Below the pieces are notes generated by a model. It was not told the origin of the DNA, did no database searches, and saw only the letters and a program-made list of their open reading frames with translations. The position numbers were made by a program, and so were the translations under genes. A stretch of 64,000 bases of DNA from Nonomuraea jiangxiensis (GTDB taxonomy: Bacteria; Actinomycetota; Actinomycetes; Streptosporangiales; Streptosporangiaceae), in contig NZ_FNDJ01000009.1 of NCBI RefSeq assembly GCF_900099965.1, positions 1 to 64,000 on the forward strand, in the 5' to 3' direction. Every line of letters begins with the position of its first letter. Within the stretch, counting starts at the first letter, position 1. Below, piece by piece: positions 32,952 through 41,831 of the stretch.

Positions 32952-32989
32952 GTAACACGTGCGAAACAATCGAGACACCGTTAAGAAAC
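32952..32989 (+). promoter_or_regulatory. Double GlnR box upstream of glnA1
   Basis: Four half-sites at strict 11-bp spacing: GTAAC (32952-32956), GAAAC (32963-32967), GACAC (32974-32978), GAAAC (32985-32989), each pair separated by 6 bp. This is the actinobacterial GlnR a-site/b-site pattern (gTnAC-n6-GaAAC repeated) known from glnA of Streptomyces. It ends 50 nt before the glnA1 start. Confidence 0.9.
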
Positions 32990-33039
32990 GGCCACGCCAT
33001 AGCGTCGGAACGATGGCCAGTGCTCAGGGAGGTTCGAGA

Positions 33040-34464
33040 GTGTTCAACTCCGCCGACGACGTCCTGAAGTTCATCAGTGACGAAGGGGTGCAGTTCGTCG
33101 ATGTCAGGTTCACCGACCTGCCGGGGACGACGCACCACTTCACCTTCCCGGTCGAGAACTTCAGCGCGAGCGTCTTCACCGACGGTCTCATGTTCGACGG
33201 CTCGTCGATCCGCGGTTTCCAGGCGATCCACGAGTCCGACATGCTTCTGCTGCCCGATCCGACCAGCGCGGTGGTGGACCCGTTCCGCCAGCACAAGACG
33301 CTCAATCTGACGTTCTTCGTGCACGACCCGCTGACCGGTGAGGCCTACAGCCGCGACCCGCGCAACGTCGCGCGCAAGGCCGAGGAATACCTGCGGGGCA
33401 CGGGCATCGCCGACACCGTCTACTTCGGCCCCGAGGCCGAGTTCTACATCTTCGACGACGTGCGCTTCGAGACCAAGCAGAACGCCGGCTACTACTACAT
33501 CGACTCCATCGAAGGTGCCTGGAACACCGGCAAGCGGACCGAGGGCGGCAACCTCGGCTACAAGCCGCGCTACAAGGGCGGCTACTTCCCCGTCCCGCCG
33601 ATGGACCACTTCACCGACCTGCGCTCGGAGATGGTGCGCAACCTCATCGAGTGCGGCATCGAAGTCGAGATGCAGCACCACGAGGTCGGCACGGCCGGTC
33701 AGGCGGAGATCGACTTCAAGTTCGGCACGCTGCTCAAGACGGCCGACAACCTGATGCTCTACAAGTACATCATCAAGAGCACGGCGGCCGAGTACAACCA
33801 CACGATCACGTTCATGCCCAAGCCGCTCTTCGGTGACAACGGCTCCGGCATGCACTGCCACCAGTCGCTGTGGAAGGACGGCTCGCCGCTCTTCTACGAC
33901 GAGGTCGGCTACGCGGGCCTGTCCGACACGGCCCGCTACTACATCGGCGGCCTGCTCAAGCACGCGCCGTCGCTGCTGGCCTTCACCAACCCGACGGTCA
34001 ACTCCTACCACCGTCTGGTCCCCGGCTACGAGGCTCCGGTCAACCTGGTCTACTCCCAGCGCAACCGCTCGGCCTGCGTCCGCATCCCGATCACGGGTTC
34101 CAACCCGAAGGCCAAGCGCATCGAGTTCCGCGTGCCTGACCCGTCGTGCAACCCGTACTTCGCCTTCTCGGCGATGCTCATGGCCGGCATCGACGGCATC
34201 CGCAACAAGATCGAGCCGCCGGAGCCCGTCGACAAGGACCTCTACGAGCTGCCGCCTGAGGAGGCCCGCAACATCCCGCAGGTGCCCGGCTCACTGCCCG
34301 AGGTGCTCAACGCGCTGGAGGAGGACCACGACTACCTGCTCGAAGGCGGCGTGTTCACGCCCGACCTGATCGAGACGTGGGTGGCTTACAAGCGGGAGAA
34401 CGAGGTCGACCCGATCCGGCTGCGGCCGCACCCGCACGAGTTCGAGCTCTACTACGACGTGTAG
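33040..34464 (+). CDS. glnA1: Glutamine synthetase type I-beta, adenylylation-controlled
   Basis: A 474-residue cytosolic enzyme (dodecamer in the family) making glutamine from glutamate, ammonium and ATP. Visible landmarks are FTDLPGTTHHFT, MFDGSSIRGF, the metal-site glutamates in FGPEAEFYIFD, NGSGMHCHQSL, and the adenylylation tyrosine Y402 in KDLYELPPEE. The GTG at 33040 is chosen because GGAGG lies 7 nt upstream; the frame is open 27 codons further 5', over the GlnR boxes. It should be activated or repressed by GlnR and modified by GlnE (38648-41740). A hairpin terminator follows. Confidence 0.97.
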   Translation: MFNSADDVLKFISDEGVQFVDVRFTDLPGTTHHFTFPVENFSASVFTDGLMFDGSSIRGFQAIHESDMLLLPDPTSAVVDPFRQHKTLNLTFFVHDPLTGEAYSRDPRNVARKAEEYLRGTGIADTVYFGPEAEFYIFDDVRFETKQNAGYYYIDSIEGAWNTGKRTEGGNLGYKPRYKGGYFPVPPMDHFTDLRSEMVRNLIECGIEVEMQHHEVGTAGQAEIDFKFGTLLKTADNLMLYKYIIKSTAAEYNHTITFMPKPLFGDNGSGMHCHQSLWKDGSPLFYDEVGYAGLSDTARYYIGGLLKHAPSLLAFTNPTVNSYHRLVPGYEAPVNLVYSQRNRSACVRIPITGSNPKAKRIEFRVPDPSCNPYFAFSAMLMAGIDGIRNKIEPPEPVDKDLYELPPEEARNIPQVPGSLPEVLNALEEDHDYLLEGGVFTPDLIETWVAYKRENEVDPIRLRPHPHEFELYYDV

Positions 34465-34500
34465 GTCGTAGGGGCGTGCTGACCAGGCACACCGGAGTGC

Positions 34501-34534
34501 GAAGCCCGCAGGGAGTCTCCTCCCCGCGGGCTTC
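34501..34534. terminator. Hairpin terminator between glnA1 and the B3/4 gene
   Basis: GAAGCCCGC (34501-34509) pairs with GCGGGCTTC (34526-34534) around a 16-nt loop that itself contains GGGAG/CTCCC. It serves convergent genes; there is no T-tract. Confidence 0.75.
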
Positions 34535-34548
34535 GCGCGTCTCCGGCG

Positions 34549-35262
34549 CTATGTGGCGGCCTCCGTGCACTCGAAGCGGGGCGCGGACGGGGTCAGCACG
34601 GCGGATCGGGGGCTGACCGGCCAGTGGGCGCTCAGCTCGGCTGACAGCGCCGCGATGAGGGACTCCACGTCCGCGCGGGCCGTGTCGTGCAGGGCCTCGG
34701 CAACGATGAGCACGTCCTCGGTCGTGTCCCGGACGGCCGAATGACCGCTCTGGCGGTTGGTCCAGCGGCGGGCGTGGGCCCGGCCCGCCGCGTCGGCGAA
34801 GATCACTTCCTTGGCCGGCGGGTGCTCGGTCTCGCCGGCGAACGTCAGGTACGTCTCGTCGCCGGTGGCGTACCGGACCTCGACGTAGGCGGAGATCCGG
34901 GCGAGGTCGAACACCGCCACCGGGATCGCGTACGCGATGGACACAGCGTTGCAGAGGTCGATCAGGGGGTGCAGGCGCGGGAGCGAGCCTTCCTTCCTGA
35001 AGCGGCGCAGCAGCGACTCCGACGCGCACCGATACTGCGTCGGCTTGAGTCCCATCGTCGAGAACGCCCGCCGCCACGCCCGGATCTCCGGCAGCTCGCC
35101 CTCCGTGGCGGTGGCGAGCCGTTCCGCGGCGGCGGCGCCGAACCGGGCGAGCGGTTCTTCGAGGTGGGCCTGCCCGCTGATCCCGCGTGCGAGGATCACG
35201 CCGGGCACCAGCTCCGGAAAATCACGCCAGATGTCATGGGAATGCTGGAAATACACCGTCAC
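34549..35262 (-). CDS. B3/B4 tRNA-binding domain protein (PheT-like editing domain)
   Basis: A 237-residue cytosolic protein with the B3/4 domain found in the beta subunit of phenylalanyl-tRNA synthetase, as a stand-alone form. Typical parts are IRAWRRAFSTMGLKPTQYRCASESLLRRFRKEGSLPRLHPLIDLCNAVSIAYAIPVAVFD. In PheT this domain edits Tyr-tRNA(Phe); free forms are presumed trans-editing or amino-acid binding, but this is not proven. It is monocistronic on the minus strand, convergent with glnA1. Confidence 0.9.
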   Translation of the reverse strand: MTVYFQHSHDIWRDFPELVPGVILARGISGQAHLEEPLARFGAAAAERLATATEGELPEIRAWRRAFSTMGLKPTQYRCASESLLRRFRKEGSLPRLHPLIDLCNAVSIAYAIPVAVFDLARISAYVEVRYATGDETYLTFAGETEHPPAKEVIFADAAGRAHARRWTNRQSGHSAVRDTTEDVLIVAEALHDTARADVESLIAALSAELSAHWPVSPRSAVLTPSAPRFECTEAAT

Positions 35263-35322
35263 CTCGTCGTCGCGGCTCGTGGAGCAGGAGCCGATCAGGA
35301 TACTCGCATCCCCGCCACCGCA

Positions 35323-36573
35323 TCAGGCGGTGACGGCGGCGCGGGCCCGGCGGGCGGCCAGCGCGTAACCGGCGCACGTCAGCGCCACCAGGACTGCCGC
35401 CGTCAGCAGCGGCCTGCCGACGACCCCCATGACCGCCACGCCGAGGGTGGCGCCGACCTGGCGGAAGGCGTTGAGCACCCCGCCCGCGGTGCCCGCCGTA
35501 CCGGGCGGCGCGCTGCCGACCATGCCCGCCATCAGCGCGGGCAGCACGAACGACAGCCCGAAGCCCATCACCACCAGCCACGGCGCCGGCGTGCCGGTGA
35601 GGGCGAGGCCGGCCAGGCCGGTGGCGATCAGGGCGAGACCGCCGAGGATCGGCGGGCGCGGGCCGTAGCGGGCCACCAGGCGGCCGGTGAGCAGCGGGTT
35701 CACCGTCATCGGGAGCGTGAGCGGCAGGAAGGCCAGCCCGGCGGCCAGCGGGGTCAGGTGGCGGGTGTCCTGGAAGAGGAGGGTGAGGACGAACAGGGCG
35801 CCGGAGAAGGCGAAGTTCGCCACCGTGCCGGCGAGCAGCTCCGGCCAGGTGGCGGCGAGCAGGCCGCCGGGCAGGGCCGGGGCGTGACTGCGGCGCTCCG
35901 CGAGGACCAGCGCGGCCAGGGTGACCAGGGCCGCCACCGCGGCCACCGGCGCGGCGTCGATCAGGGCCTCGGCGACCAGGCCGAGGAACACGCAGGCCAG
36001 CACCTGTACCGGCCAGTCGATCCGGCGGTGGCCCTGCTGCGAGCGGACCGCGCGCATGACCAGCAGGCTGATCAGGGCGATGGGCGGGTTGATCAGGAAC
36101 ACGGCCCGCCAGCCGGACACGTCCACCAGGAGGCCGCCGAGGAGCGGCCCGGCCGCCAGGGCGCTGCCGGTGATGGCCGCCCACCGGCCGGTGGCGCGGG
36201 CGCGGCCGGCGGGGGCGGGGTAGAGCTCGGCGAGCAGGCCGAGCGAGCCGCCCGTGCAGAGCGCGCCCGCCACGCCGAGCAGGGCGCGCAGCGCGATCAG
36301 CACGCCGAGCTGCGGTGCGGCGGCGGACAGCAGCGAGATCACGCCGAAGGAGGCCACGCCGAGCTTGAAGACCCGGGCGGCGCCGTACCTGTCGGCCACC
36401 GCTCCCCCGGCGAGCAGTGCGGCGGCGAAGGCGACCGTGTAGGCGTTCACGGCCCACTGCTGCCCGGCCAGCGAGCCGCCGAGTGACGCCCGCAGGTCGG
36501 GCAGCGCGATCGTCAGCACGGTGGTGTCGAGGATCACCAGGAAGTAGGCGAGGGAGAAGCCGAACATTCGCAT
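35323..36573 (-). CDS. MFS transporter (EmrB/QacA-type drug exporter)
   Basis: A 416-residue polytopic membrane protein. It begins MRMFGFSLAYFLVILDTTVLTIALPDLRASLG, with the motif D1-like LDTTVLTIALP, followed by GQQWAVNAYTVAFAALLLAGGAVADRYG and the antiporter motif GPLLGGLLVD. About 12 helices are visible, fewer than the usual 14 of DHA2 members. It probably exports drugs or metabolites by proton antiport. It diverges from a LysR-type gene over 84 nt containing the dyad CGCCT-CAAC-AGGCG (36603-36616), so that regulator likely controls it. Confidence 0.9.
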   Translation of the reverse strand: MRMFGFSLAYFLVILDTTVLTIALPDLRASLGGSLAGQQWAVNAYTVAFAAALLAGGAVADRYGAARVFKLGVASFGVISLLSAAAPQLGVLIALRALLGVAGALCTGGSLGLLAELYPAPAGRARATGRWAAITGSALAAGPLLGGLLVDVSGWRAVFLINPPIALISLLVMRAVRSQQGHRRIDWPVQVLACVFLGLVAEALIDAAPVAAVAALVTLAALVLAERRSHAPALPGGLLAATWPELLAGTVANFAFSGALFVLTLLFQDTRHLTPLAAGLAFLPLTLPMTVNPLLTGRLVARYGPRPPILGGLALIATGLAGLALTGTPAPWLVVMGFGLSFVLPALMAGMVGSAPPGTAGTAGGVLNAFRQVGATLGVAVMGVVGRPLLTAAVLVALTCAGYALAARRARAAVTA

Positions 36574-36602
36574 GCGTCCCAGCCTGCGGAAACCCGATAT
36601 GT

Positions 36603-36616
36603 CGCCTCAACAGGCG
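36603..36616. promoter_or_regulatory. Small dyad in the MFS/LysR divergent region
   Basis: CGCCT and AGGCG are inverted around CAAC, midway between the MFS and LysR starts. Size and place fit half of a LysR-type site, but the canonical T-N11-A is not clear. Confidence 0.3.
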
Positions 36617-36657
36617 CGGCCGTAGAGGGCATTCGGGAAAACCGTATGCTGACATGC

Positions 36658-37494
36658 ATGGATCTGCGGCAACTGCAGAACTTCGTCGCGGTCGCGGCGG
36701 CCGGCACCGTCACCGGGGCCGCGAACGCCCTCGGCCTCGCCCCGGCCTCGGTCTCGGAGCAGGTGCGGCGGCTGGAGCACAGCCTCGGCGTGGCGCTCTT
36801 CGAGCGTACGCCCCGGGGCATGCGCCTGACCGACGCGGGCGCCACGCTGCTGACGCGGGCGCGGGGCCTGCTCGACCACGCGGACGAGGTACGGCGCGCC
36901 GTGACGGGCGGGCGCCGCCGGGTGCGGATCGGCGCGCTGGAGATGCTGGCCGCGATCAGGCTGCCCGCCGTGCTCCGCCGCCTGTCGGCCCGCCGCCCCG
37001 ACCTGGACGTGGACGTGCGCCCGCTGACCAGGCAGTCGCTGCTGGCCGAGGTGGCCGGCGGCACGCTGGACGCGGCGCTGCTGCTGGACCTGGGCGAGCG
37101 GGTCGGCGGGCTGGGGTTCACCCCGCCGGCCGACCTGGACCACCTGGACGTGGGCGAGGTCAGGCTGTGGCTGGTGGCGGCGCCGGGTGGAGCCCGCGAG
37201 CCGCTCCTGGTGAGCCCGTCGGGCTGCTCGATCCGGCTGGCGGCCGACCAGGTCCTCGGTACGCGGCTGCCACGCAGGGAGCTGACCAGCATCGCCACCG
37301 CCCGCGAGTGGGCCAAGCAGGGGATGGGCAGCGCGCTCCTGCCGGACTTCGCCGTGGACCCCGACCTGGCCTCGGGCGCGCTGGTCCCCCTCGACCCCGA
37401 ATCCGGGCAGGCCCCGGAGCTGGCGCTGCGGCTGGTCTGGCTGCGCGGCCGCGAGCCCGCCCTACGCGACGTCCTGTACGCGATGAGCGCCTGA
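36658..37494 (+). CDS. LysR family transcriptional regulator
   Basis: A 278-residue regulator. Residues 1-60 are the winged helix (MDLRQLQNFVAVAAAGTVTGAANALGLAPASVSEQVRRLEHSLGVALFERTPRGMRLTDAG). Residues 85-278 are the periplasmic-binding-like effector domain. The ATG at 36658 is chosen over an ATG four codons upstream because MDLRQL is the family start. It probably controls the divergent exporter in response to an unknown ligand. Its 3' end is the first unit of a 24-bp tandem repeat that continues past the stop codon. Confidence 0.92.
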   Translation: MDLRQLQNFVAVAAAGTVTGAANALGLAPASVSEQVRRLEHSLGVALFERTPRGMRLTDAGATLLTRARGLLDHADEVRRAVTGGRRRVRIGALEMLAAIRLPAVLRRLSARRPDLDVDVRPLTRQSLLAEVAGGTLDAALLLDLGERVGGLGFTPPADLDHLDVGEVRLWLVAAPGGAREPLLVSPSGCSIRLAADQVLGTRLPRRELTSIATAREWAKQGMGSALLPDFAVDPDLASGALVPLDPESGQAPELALRLVWLRGREPALRDVLYAMSA

Positions 37495-37571
37495 CCCCCG
37501 CCCCGCGATGTCCGCCCGACCCCACCCGGCGATGTCCGCCCGACCCCACCCGGCGATGACCGCCTGACCCC
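37481..37571. repeat. 24-bp repeat derived from the lysR 3' end
   Basis: CGATGAGCGCCTGACCCC, which includes the lysR stop, is followed by related units at 37506, 37530 and 37554 (for example CGATGTCCGCCCGACCCC). Spacing is 25, 24 and 24 bp. The tract fills the gap to the next gene. Confidence 0.8.
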
Positions 37572-37587
37572 GCCTCCACGGGAGGGC

Positions 37588-38616
37588 TCAGCGCCTGGGC
37601 TTGATGCCGGTGATGCGGCGGAACACGTCCCACCAGAACGGCGCGCCGAACAGCAGCGCCACGTAGGTCAGCAGGAACCCGGGCCAGTGGCTGAGCGTGT
37701 TGATCCGGTCCCACCACAGGCCGCCGTTCCAGTGCACGGTCGGGTCGCCCTGCGCCGGGATCGACACGCTGACCAGCGCCTGGTCGAGCATCGTGACCAG
37801 GGCGGGCTGGCTGAGCGTCTCGGTGACGCACGGCACCGGGTCACCGCCCGTGCACCGCGCCTTGAGCTCCTCGTACGCGTCCGGCCCCGCCTCGGCCACG
37901 GCCGTCACCGAGGCGCGGAAGGCGTTGTCCCGCAGCAGCGTCTTGGCGTATTCCAGCCCGTCCATCGTGAACAGCAGCGTCACCACGACCCCGAGCACCG
38001 CCACGACCCACTTGACGTAGCGCCTGTACAGCGACGACAGCCGCTGCATCTCCCCGTCGAACCAGGTCTCGACCCCCTGCCGGAACCGGTCCAGGTCGTG
38101 CTGGGCCGTCTCCCACACGCCCTTGAGGTGCCCGTACAGCGGGCTGTCGATCTGCTGGAGCTTGCGCAGGAACTCCTCGACGTCGCCGTTCTCCGCCGAC
38201 GCCAGCTCCATCACCGCCACCGCGAACCGGGCGGGCGGGATGTTGGAGATGCTCGTACGCCCCCGCTTGGCGTGATCGATCTCCTGGACCCGCTGGTAGA
38301 GCAGCTTGATCATCGAGTCGCCGGTCGTCGACTCGGGCACCTTGCCGGGTTCGGTGGGCGCGGGCCGATCACTGTGCCGGGGCCGCGGGTCGCGCAGGAA
38401 CGGCAGCACCCTGAACACGTCGAGCACCTTGGCCGGTAACCACGACCCGGATTTCTCGTCCGCCCCGTCCATGGTGTCCCTGAGGTAGGCCCACAGGAAC
38501 TTGCTGCGAATGGAGAGCAGGCGGACGAACGCCTCGTTGAGCCCGCTCACCAGCAGCGACAGCAGCAGGAACGACACGACCAGGCCCAGGGCCAGGTCCA
38601 CGTAAACGGACAGCAC
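37588..38616 (-). CDS. Membrane protein of unknown function
   Basis: A 342-residue protein I do not recognise. A hydrophobic N-terminal helix (8-28, ALGLVVSFLLLSLLVSGLNEAF) is followed by a long cytoplasmic-like helical region (40-195) rich in charges, then a hydrophobic segment near 202-220 (VKWVVAVLGVVVTLLFTMDGL) and another near 315-335 before the basic end ITGIKPRR. The pair of cysteines near 253-262 (RCTGGDPVPC) may form a disulfide. It ends just before the lysR repeat tract and starts 31 nt after the end of glnE on the same strand, so it may be co-transcribed with glnE. Confidence 0.72.
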   Translation of the reverse strand: MLSVYVDLALGLVVSFLLLSLLVSGLNEAFVRLLSIRSKFLWAYLRDTMDGADEKSGSWLPAKVLDVFRVLPFLRDPRPRHSDRPAPTEPGKVPESTTGDSMIKLLYQRVQEIDHAKRGRTSISNIPPARFAVAVMELASAENGDVEEFLRKLQQIDSPLYGHLKGVWETAQHDLDRFRQGVETWFDGEMQRLSSLYRRYVKWVVAVLGVVVTLLFTMDGLEYAKTLLRDNAFRASVTAVAEAGPDAYEELKARCTGGDPVPCVTETLSQPALVTMLDQALVSVSIPAQGDPTVHWNGGLWWDRINTLSHWPGFLLTYVALLFGAPFWWDVFRRITGIKPRR

Positions 38617-38647
38617 GCGCCTTGATACAACGAAAGCGGGTGGTCGA

Positions 38648-41600
38648 TCAACCCCCGTAGAAGACTCTGTCCACCACCTGCCGGGCGCGGCGGGTCACGC
38701 GACGGTAGTCGTCCAGGAAGTCCTCCGAGCCGTCCGGCGGGTAGCCGAGCGTGCGGGCGATCAGCCTGCGCTCCCCCGACTCGCGCGGCACGCTGTCGCC
38801 CGGCCGGCCCTTGGCCAGCATGATCGCGTCCCTGACACGGGAGGCGAAGAGCCACGCCTCGGCCAGTACGGCCTCGTCGGCGGCGGAGAGCAGGCCCTCG
38901 GCCACGGCCGCGCGCAGCGCCTCCAGCGTGCGGGTGGTGCGCAGGGACGGCAGCGTGCCCGCGTACCGGAGCTGCAGGAGCTGGGCCACCCACTCCACGT
39001 CGGACAGCCCCCCGGGGCCGAGCTTGATGTGCAGGGCGGGGTCGGCGCCGCGCGGCAGGCGCTCGGCCTCCATCCGGGCCTTGAGCCGCCTGATCTCCCT
39101 GACCGCGTCGTCGGGCAGGCCGTCGCGGGGATAGCGCAGCTCGTCCGCCATCGAGGTGAACCGCCGGCCCAGCTCGGCGTCGCCCGCCGAGAACCTGGCC
39201 CGCAGCAGCGCCTGCGCCTCCCACGGCGACGACCAGCGCGCGTAATAGGCCCGGTAGGAGGCCAGGGTCCGTACCAGCGGCCCCTGCCGGCCCTCGGGGC
39301 GCAGGTCGGGGTCGATGATCAGCGGCGGGTCGGGGGCGGGCAGCGACAGCAGCCGGCGCAGCTCGTTGGCCACGGCGAAGGCGGCGTCGGCGGCCTCGCG
39401 CTCCTCGACCCCCGGAAGCGGCGAGTGCACGAAGATGACGTCGGCGTCGCTGGCGTAGGAGCATTCCATGCCGCCGAGCCGGCCCATGGCGATGATGGCG
39501 AACGAGGTGACGGACGCGGCCTTGCCGAGGGCGGCGTCGAGGGCGGCCTGGAGGGTCACGTCGGTGAGCGACGACAAGGCGCAGCCGACGGTCTCGATAT
39601 CGATAAGTCCTGAAATGTCGGCCACGGCCGTCCGGAACAGCTCCCTGCGCCTGATGGCCCGCACGGCCGCGACGGCGTTCTCCGGGGCGTCGGCATGCCG
39701 GGAGACCGCGGCGGACGCCTCGCCGAGCAGCGACTCGACCGGCCGTACGGCGAGCTCCTCGTCCGAGCCGAGCAGCGCGACCGCGTCAGGGGCGTGCATG
39801 AGCAGGCCGGTCGCGTACCGGCTGGTGCCGAGCACGCGCGCCATCCTGGCCGCCACCGCCGTCTCGTCGCGCAGCAGCCGCAGGTACCACGGCGTGCTGC
39901 CCAGCTTGTCGCTCACCTGGCGGAACCCGAGCAGCGCCGCGTCCGGGTCAGGCGTGTCGGCGAACCAGCCCAGCATGACCGGCAGCAGCGTGCGCTGGAT
40001 CGCCGCCCGCCTGGACACGCCCGCGGACAGGCCGGCGAGGTGGCGCAGCGCGCCCGCGGGATCGACGTAGCCGAGCGCCTCCAGCCGGGCCGTGGCCGCC
40101 ACGGCCGACAGCCGCGCCTCCGACTCCTGCAGCCGCGAGACGGCCTGCAGCAGCGGCCGGTAGAACAGCTTCTCGTGCAGCCGTCGCGCCTCCATCGCGT
40201 GCCGCCGCCACCTGGCCGTGAACTCCCCCACCGGGTCGACCTGCATGCCGAGCGCCCTGCCGAGCCTGCGCAGGTCGGCCTCGCCGGTGGGCAGGACATG
40301 GGTGCGCCGCAGCCGGTGCAGTTGCAGCAGGTGTTCGACCTGGCGCAGGAACGAGTACGCCTCCGCCAGCCCGCGGGCGTCGTCGCGGCCGACGTACCCG
40401 CCCCGGGAGAGCGCCGCCAGGGCGGGGAGGGTGGCCCGGCGGCGCAGCAGGGGGTCGAGCCGGCCGTGGACGAGCTGCAGCAGTTGCACGGCGAACTCGA
40501 TGTCCCGCAGCCCGCCGGGGCCGAGCTTGAGCTGGCGTTCCCCCTCGGCGTGTACGTGGGTCTCGACCCGGCGGCGCATGGCCTGCACGTCCTCCACGAA
40601 GTGCTCGCGGGTGGCCGCCGACCAGACCAGGTCGTTGACCGCCTCGACGTAACCCGCGCCCAGCTCCATGTCGCCGGCCACCGGCCGGGCCTTGAGCAGC
40701 GCCTGGAACTCCCACGTCTTGGCCCAGCGCCGGTAGTAGGCCAGGTGGCTGGCGAGCGTACGCACCAGCGGGCCGGCCTTGCCCTCCGGCCGCAGGTTCG
40801 CGTCCACCTCCCACAGCGCGCCCTCGGGGGTGATCGCGGAGCAGGCCCGCATCGTGGCCTGGGCGAGCTTGGTGGCCGCGCGCAGGGCCTTGGTCTCGTC
40901 GGCGCCCTCCTCGGGCTCGGCCACGAAGATCACGTCCACGTCGCTGATGTAGTTGAGCTCGCGGGCGCCGCACTTGCCCATGCCGATCACGGCCAGGCGG
41001 ACCTCACCGGCGTCGACCTCGCGCCGGGCGATGGCCAGCGCGGCCTCCAGGGCGGCGCCGGCCAGGTCGGACAGCTCGGCGGTGACCTCGCTCAGGGTGG
41101 CCTGGTGGGTCAGGTCACGGGCGGCCAGGTGCATCAGCCGGCCCCGGTACGCGACACGCAGCGCCACCAGCGCGTTGTGGCTGGCCAACGGCGCACCCTT
41201 ACCGTCCTGCCCGCCCTGCCCGTCCTGGGCGCCCTGAGCGCCCTTACCGTCCCGGGCGCTTTGCCCGTCCTGGACACCCGGGGCGCCCTTACCGTCCCCG
41301 GCGCCCTGCCCGTCCTGAGCGCTCTGGGTGGCCTGGGCGGGTGGTGGATCGGGGTCCGGGCCGGGCAGGCGGGGCCCGGGGTCGGCGCCGACCGCGCGCA
41401 GCAGCTCCGCCCGCGCGTCACCCAGCCTGGGGGCGGCCAGCAACTCCACCTGCTCCGGATGGCGCACCAGGTGCTCGCCGAGGGCGGCGCTCACCCCCAG
41501 CACGGCCAGGAGCCTGGACCTGAGGGCCTCGTCGTCGCGCAGGCGATCGAGCACCGCCGGCGCACGCTCGGTCAGCCGGGCCAGCGATGCCAGCGCCAGG

Positions 41601-41740
41601 TCGGGGTCCGCCACGTCCACCAGGTATTCCAGGACGTCGTCCAGCGGGGCAACGGTCTGCCGGACAATGTGAGCCGCCTGGGCTCCGTCGGCGAAGCCCA
41701 GTTTGGCGAGTTTCGCGGCAGTGGATTCGATCCTGGGCAC
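38648..41740 (-). CDS. glnE: Bifunctional glutamine synthetase adenylyltransferase/deadenylyltransferase
   Basis: A roughly 1030-residue cytosolic enzyme that adds and removes AMP on GlnA1 Tyr402. Two nucleotidyltransferase domains are evident: GMGKCGARELNYISDVDVIFV in the N-terminal half and AMGRLGGMECSYASDADVIFV in the C-terminal half, each with the paired Asp metal motif. An unusual Gln/Gly/Asp/Lys-rich insert (DGKGA and DGQGA words, near 41190-41345) interrupts the N-terminal region and is not part of the normal enzyme. GTG at 41738-41740 (VPRIEST) is chosen as the conserved start; ATGs at 41767 and 41788 are alternatives. The order glnA1, glnE, glnA2 is conserved. Confidence 0.95.
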   Translation of the reverse strand: MPRIESTAAKLAKLGFADGAQAAHIVRQTVAPLDDVLEYLVDVADPDLALASLARLTERAPAVLDRLRDDEALRSRLLAVLGVSAALGEHLVRHPEQVELLAAPRLGDARAELLRAVGADPGPRLPGPDPDPPPAQATQSAQDGQGAGDGKGAPGVQDGQSARDGKGAQGAQDGQGGQDGKGAPLASHNALVALRVAYRGRLMHLAARDLTHQATLSEVTAELSDLAGAALEAALAIARREVDAGEVRLAVIGMGKCGARELNYISDVDVIFVAEPEEGADETKALRAATKLAQATMRACSAITPEGALWEVDANLRPEGKAGPLVRTLASHLAYYRRWAKTWEFQALLKARPVAGDMELGAGYVEAVNDLVWSAATREHFVEDVQAMRRRVETHVHAEGERQLKLGPGGLRDIEFAVQLLQLVHGRLDPLLRRRATLPALAALSRGGYVGRDDARGLAEAYSFLRQVEHLLQLHRLRRTHVLPTGEADLRRLGRALGMQVDPVGEFTARWRRHAMEARRLHEKLFYRPLLQAVSRLQESEARLSAVAATARLEALGYVDPAGALRHLAGLSAGVSRRAAIQRTLLPVMLGWFADTPDPDAALLGFRQVSDKLGSTPWYLRLLRDETAVAARMARVLGTSRYATGLLMHAPDAVALLGSDEELAVRPVESLLGEASAAVSRHADAPENAVAAVRAIRRRELFRTAVADISGLIDIETVGCALSSLTDVTLQAALDAALGKAASVTSFAIIAMGRLGGMECSYASDADVIFVHSPLPGVEEREAADAAFAVANELRRLLSLPAPDPPLIIDPDLRPEGRQGPLVRTLASYRAYYARWSSPWEAQALLRARFSAGDAELGRRFTSMADELRYPRDGLPDDAVREIRRLKARMEAERLPRGADPALHIKLGPGGLSDVEWVAQLLQLRYAGTLPSLRTTRTLEALRAAVAEGLLSAADEAVLAEAWLFASRVRDAIMLAKGRPGDSVPRESGERRLIARTLGYPPDGSEDFLDDYRRVTRRARQVVDRVFYGG
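41190..41345. repeat. Degenerate coding repeat inside glnE
   Basis: Words such as GCCCTTACCGTCC and GCCCTGCCCGTCC recur about ten times. On the minus strand they encode a chain of D-G-K-G-A and Q-D-G-Q-S/G units between the first part of the N-terminal domain and LASHNALVALR. Confidence 0.8.
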
Positions 41741-41831
41741 CCTTCCATCTTGACAGCACTCGGGCATTTCGCCGTAATGTCCGAGCATTGCGTCACGATT
41801 CGCTCTCGCAACGTGATCATAGGGTGCTCGC

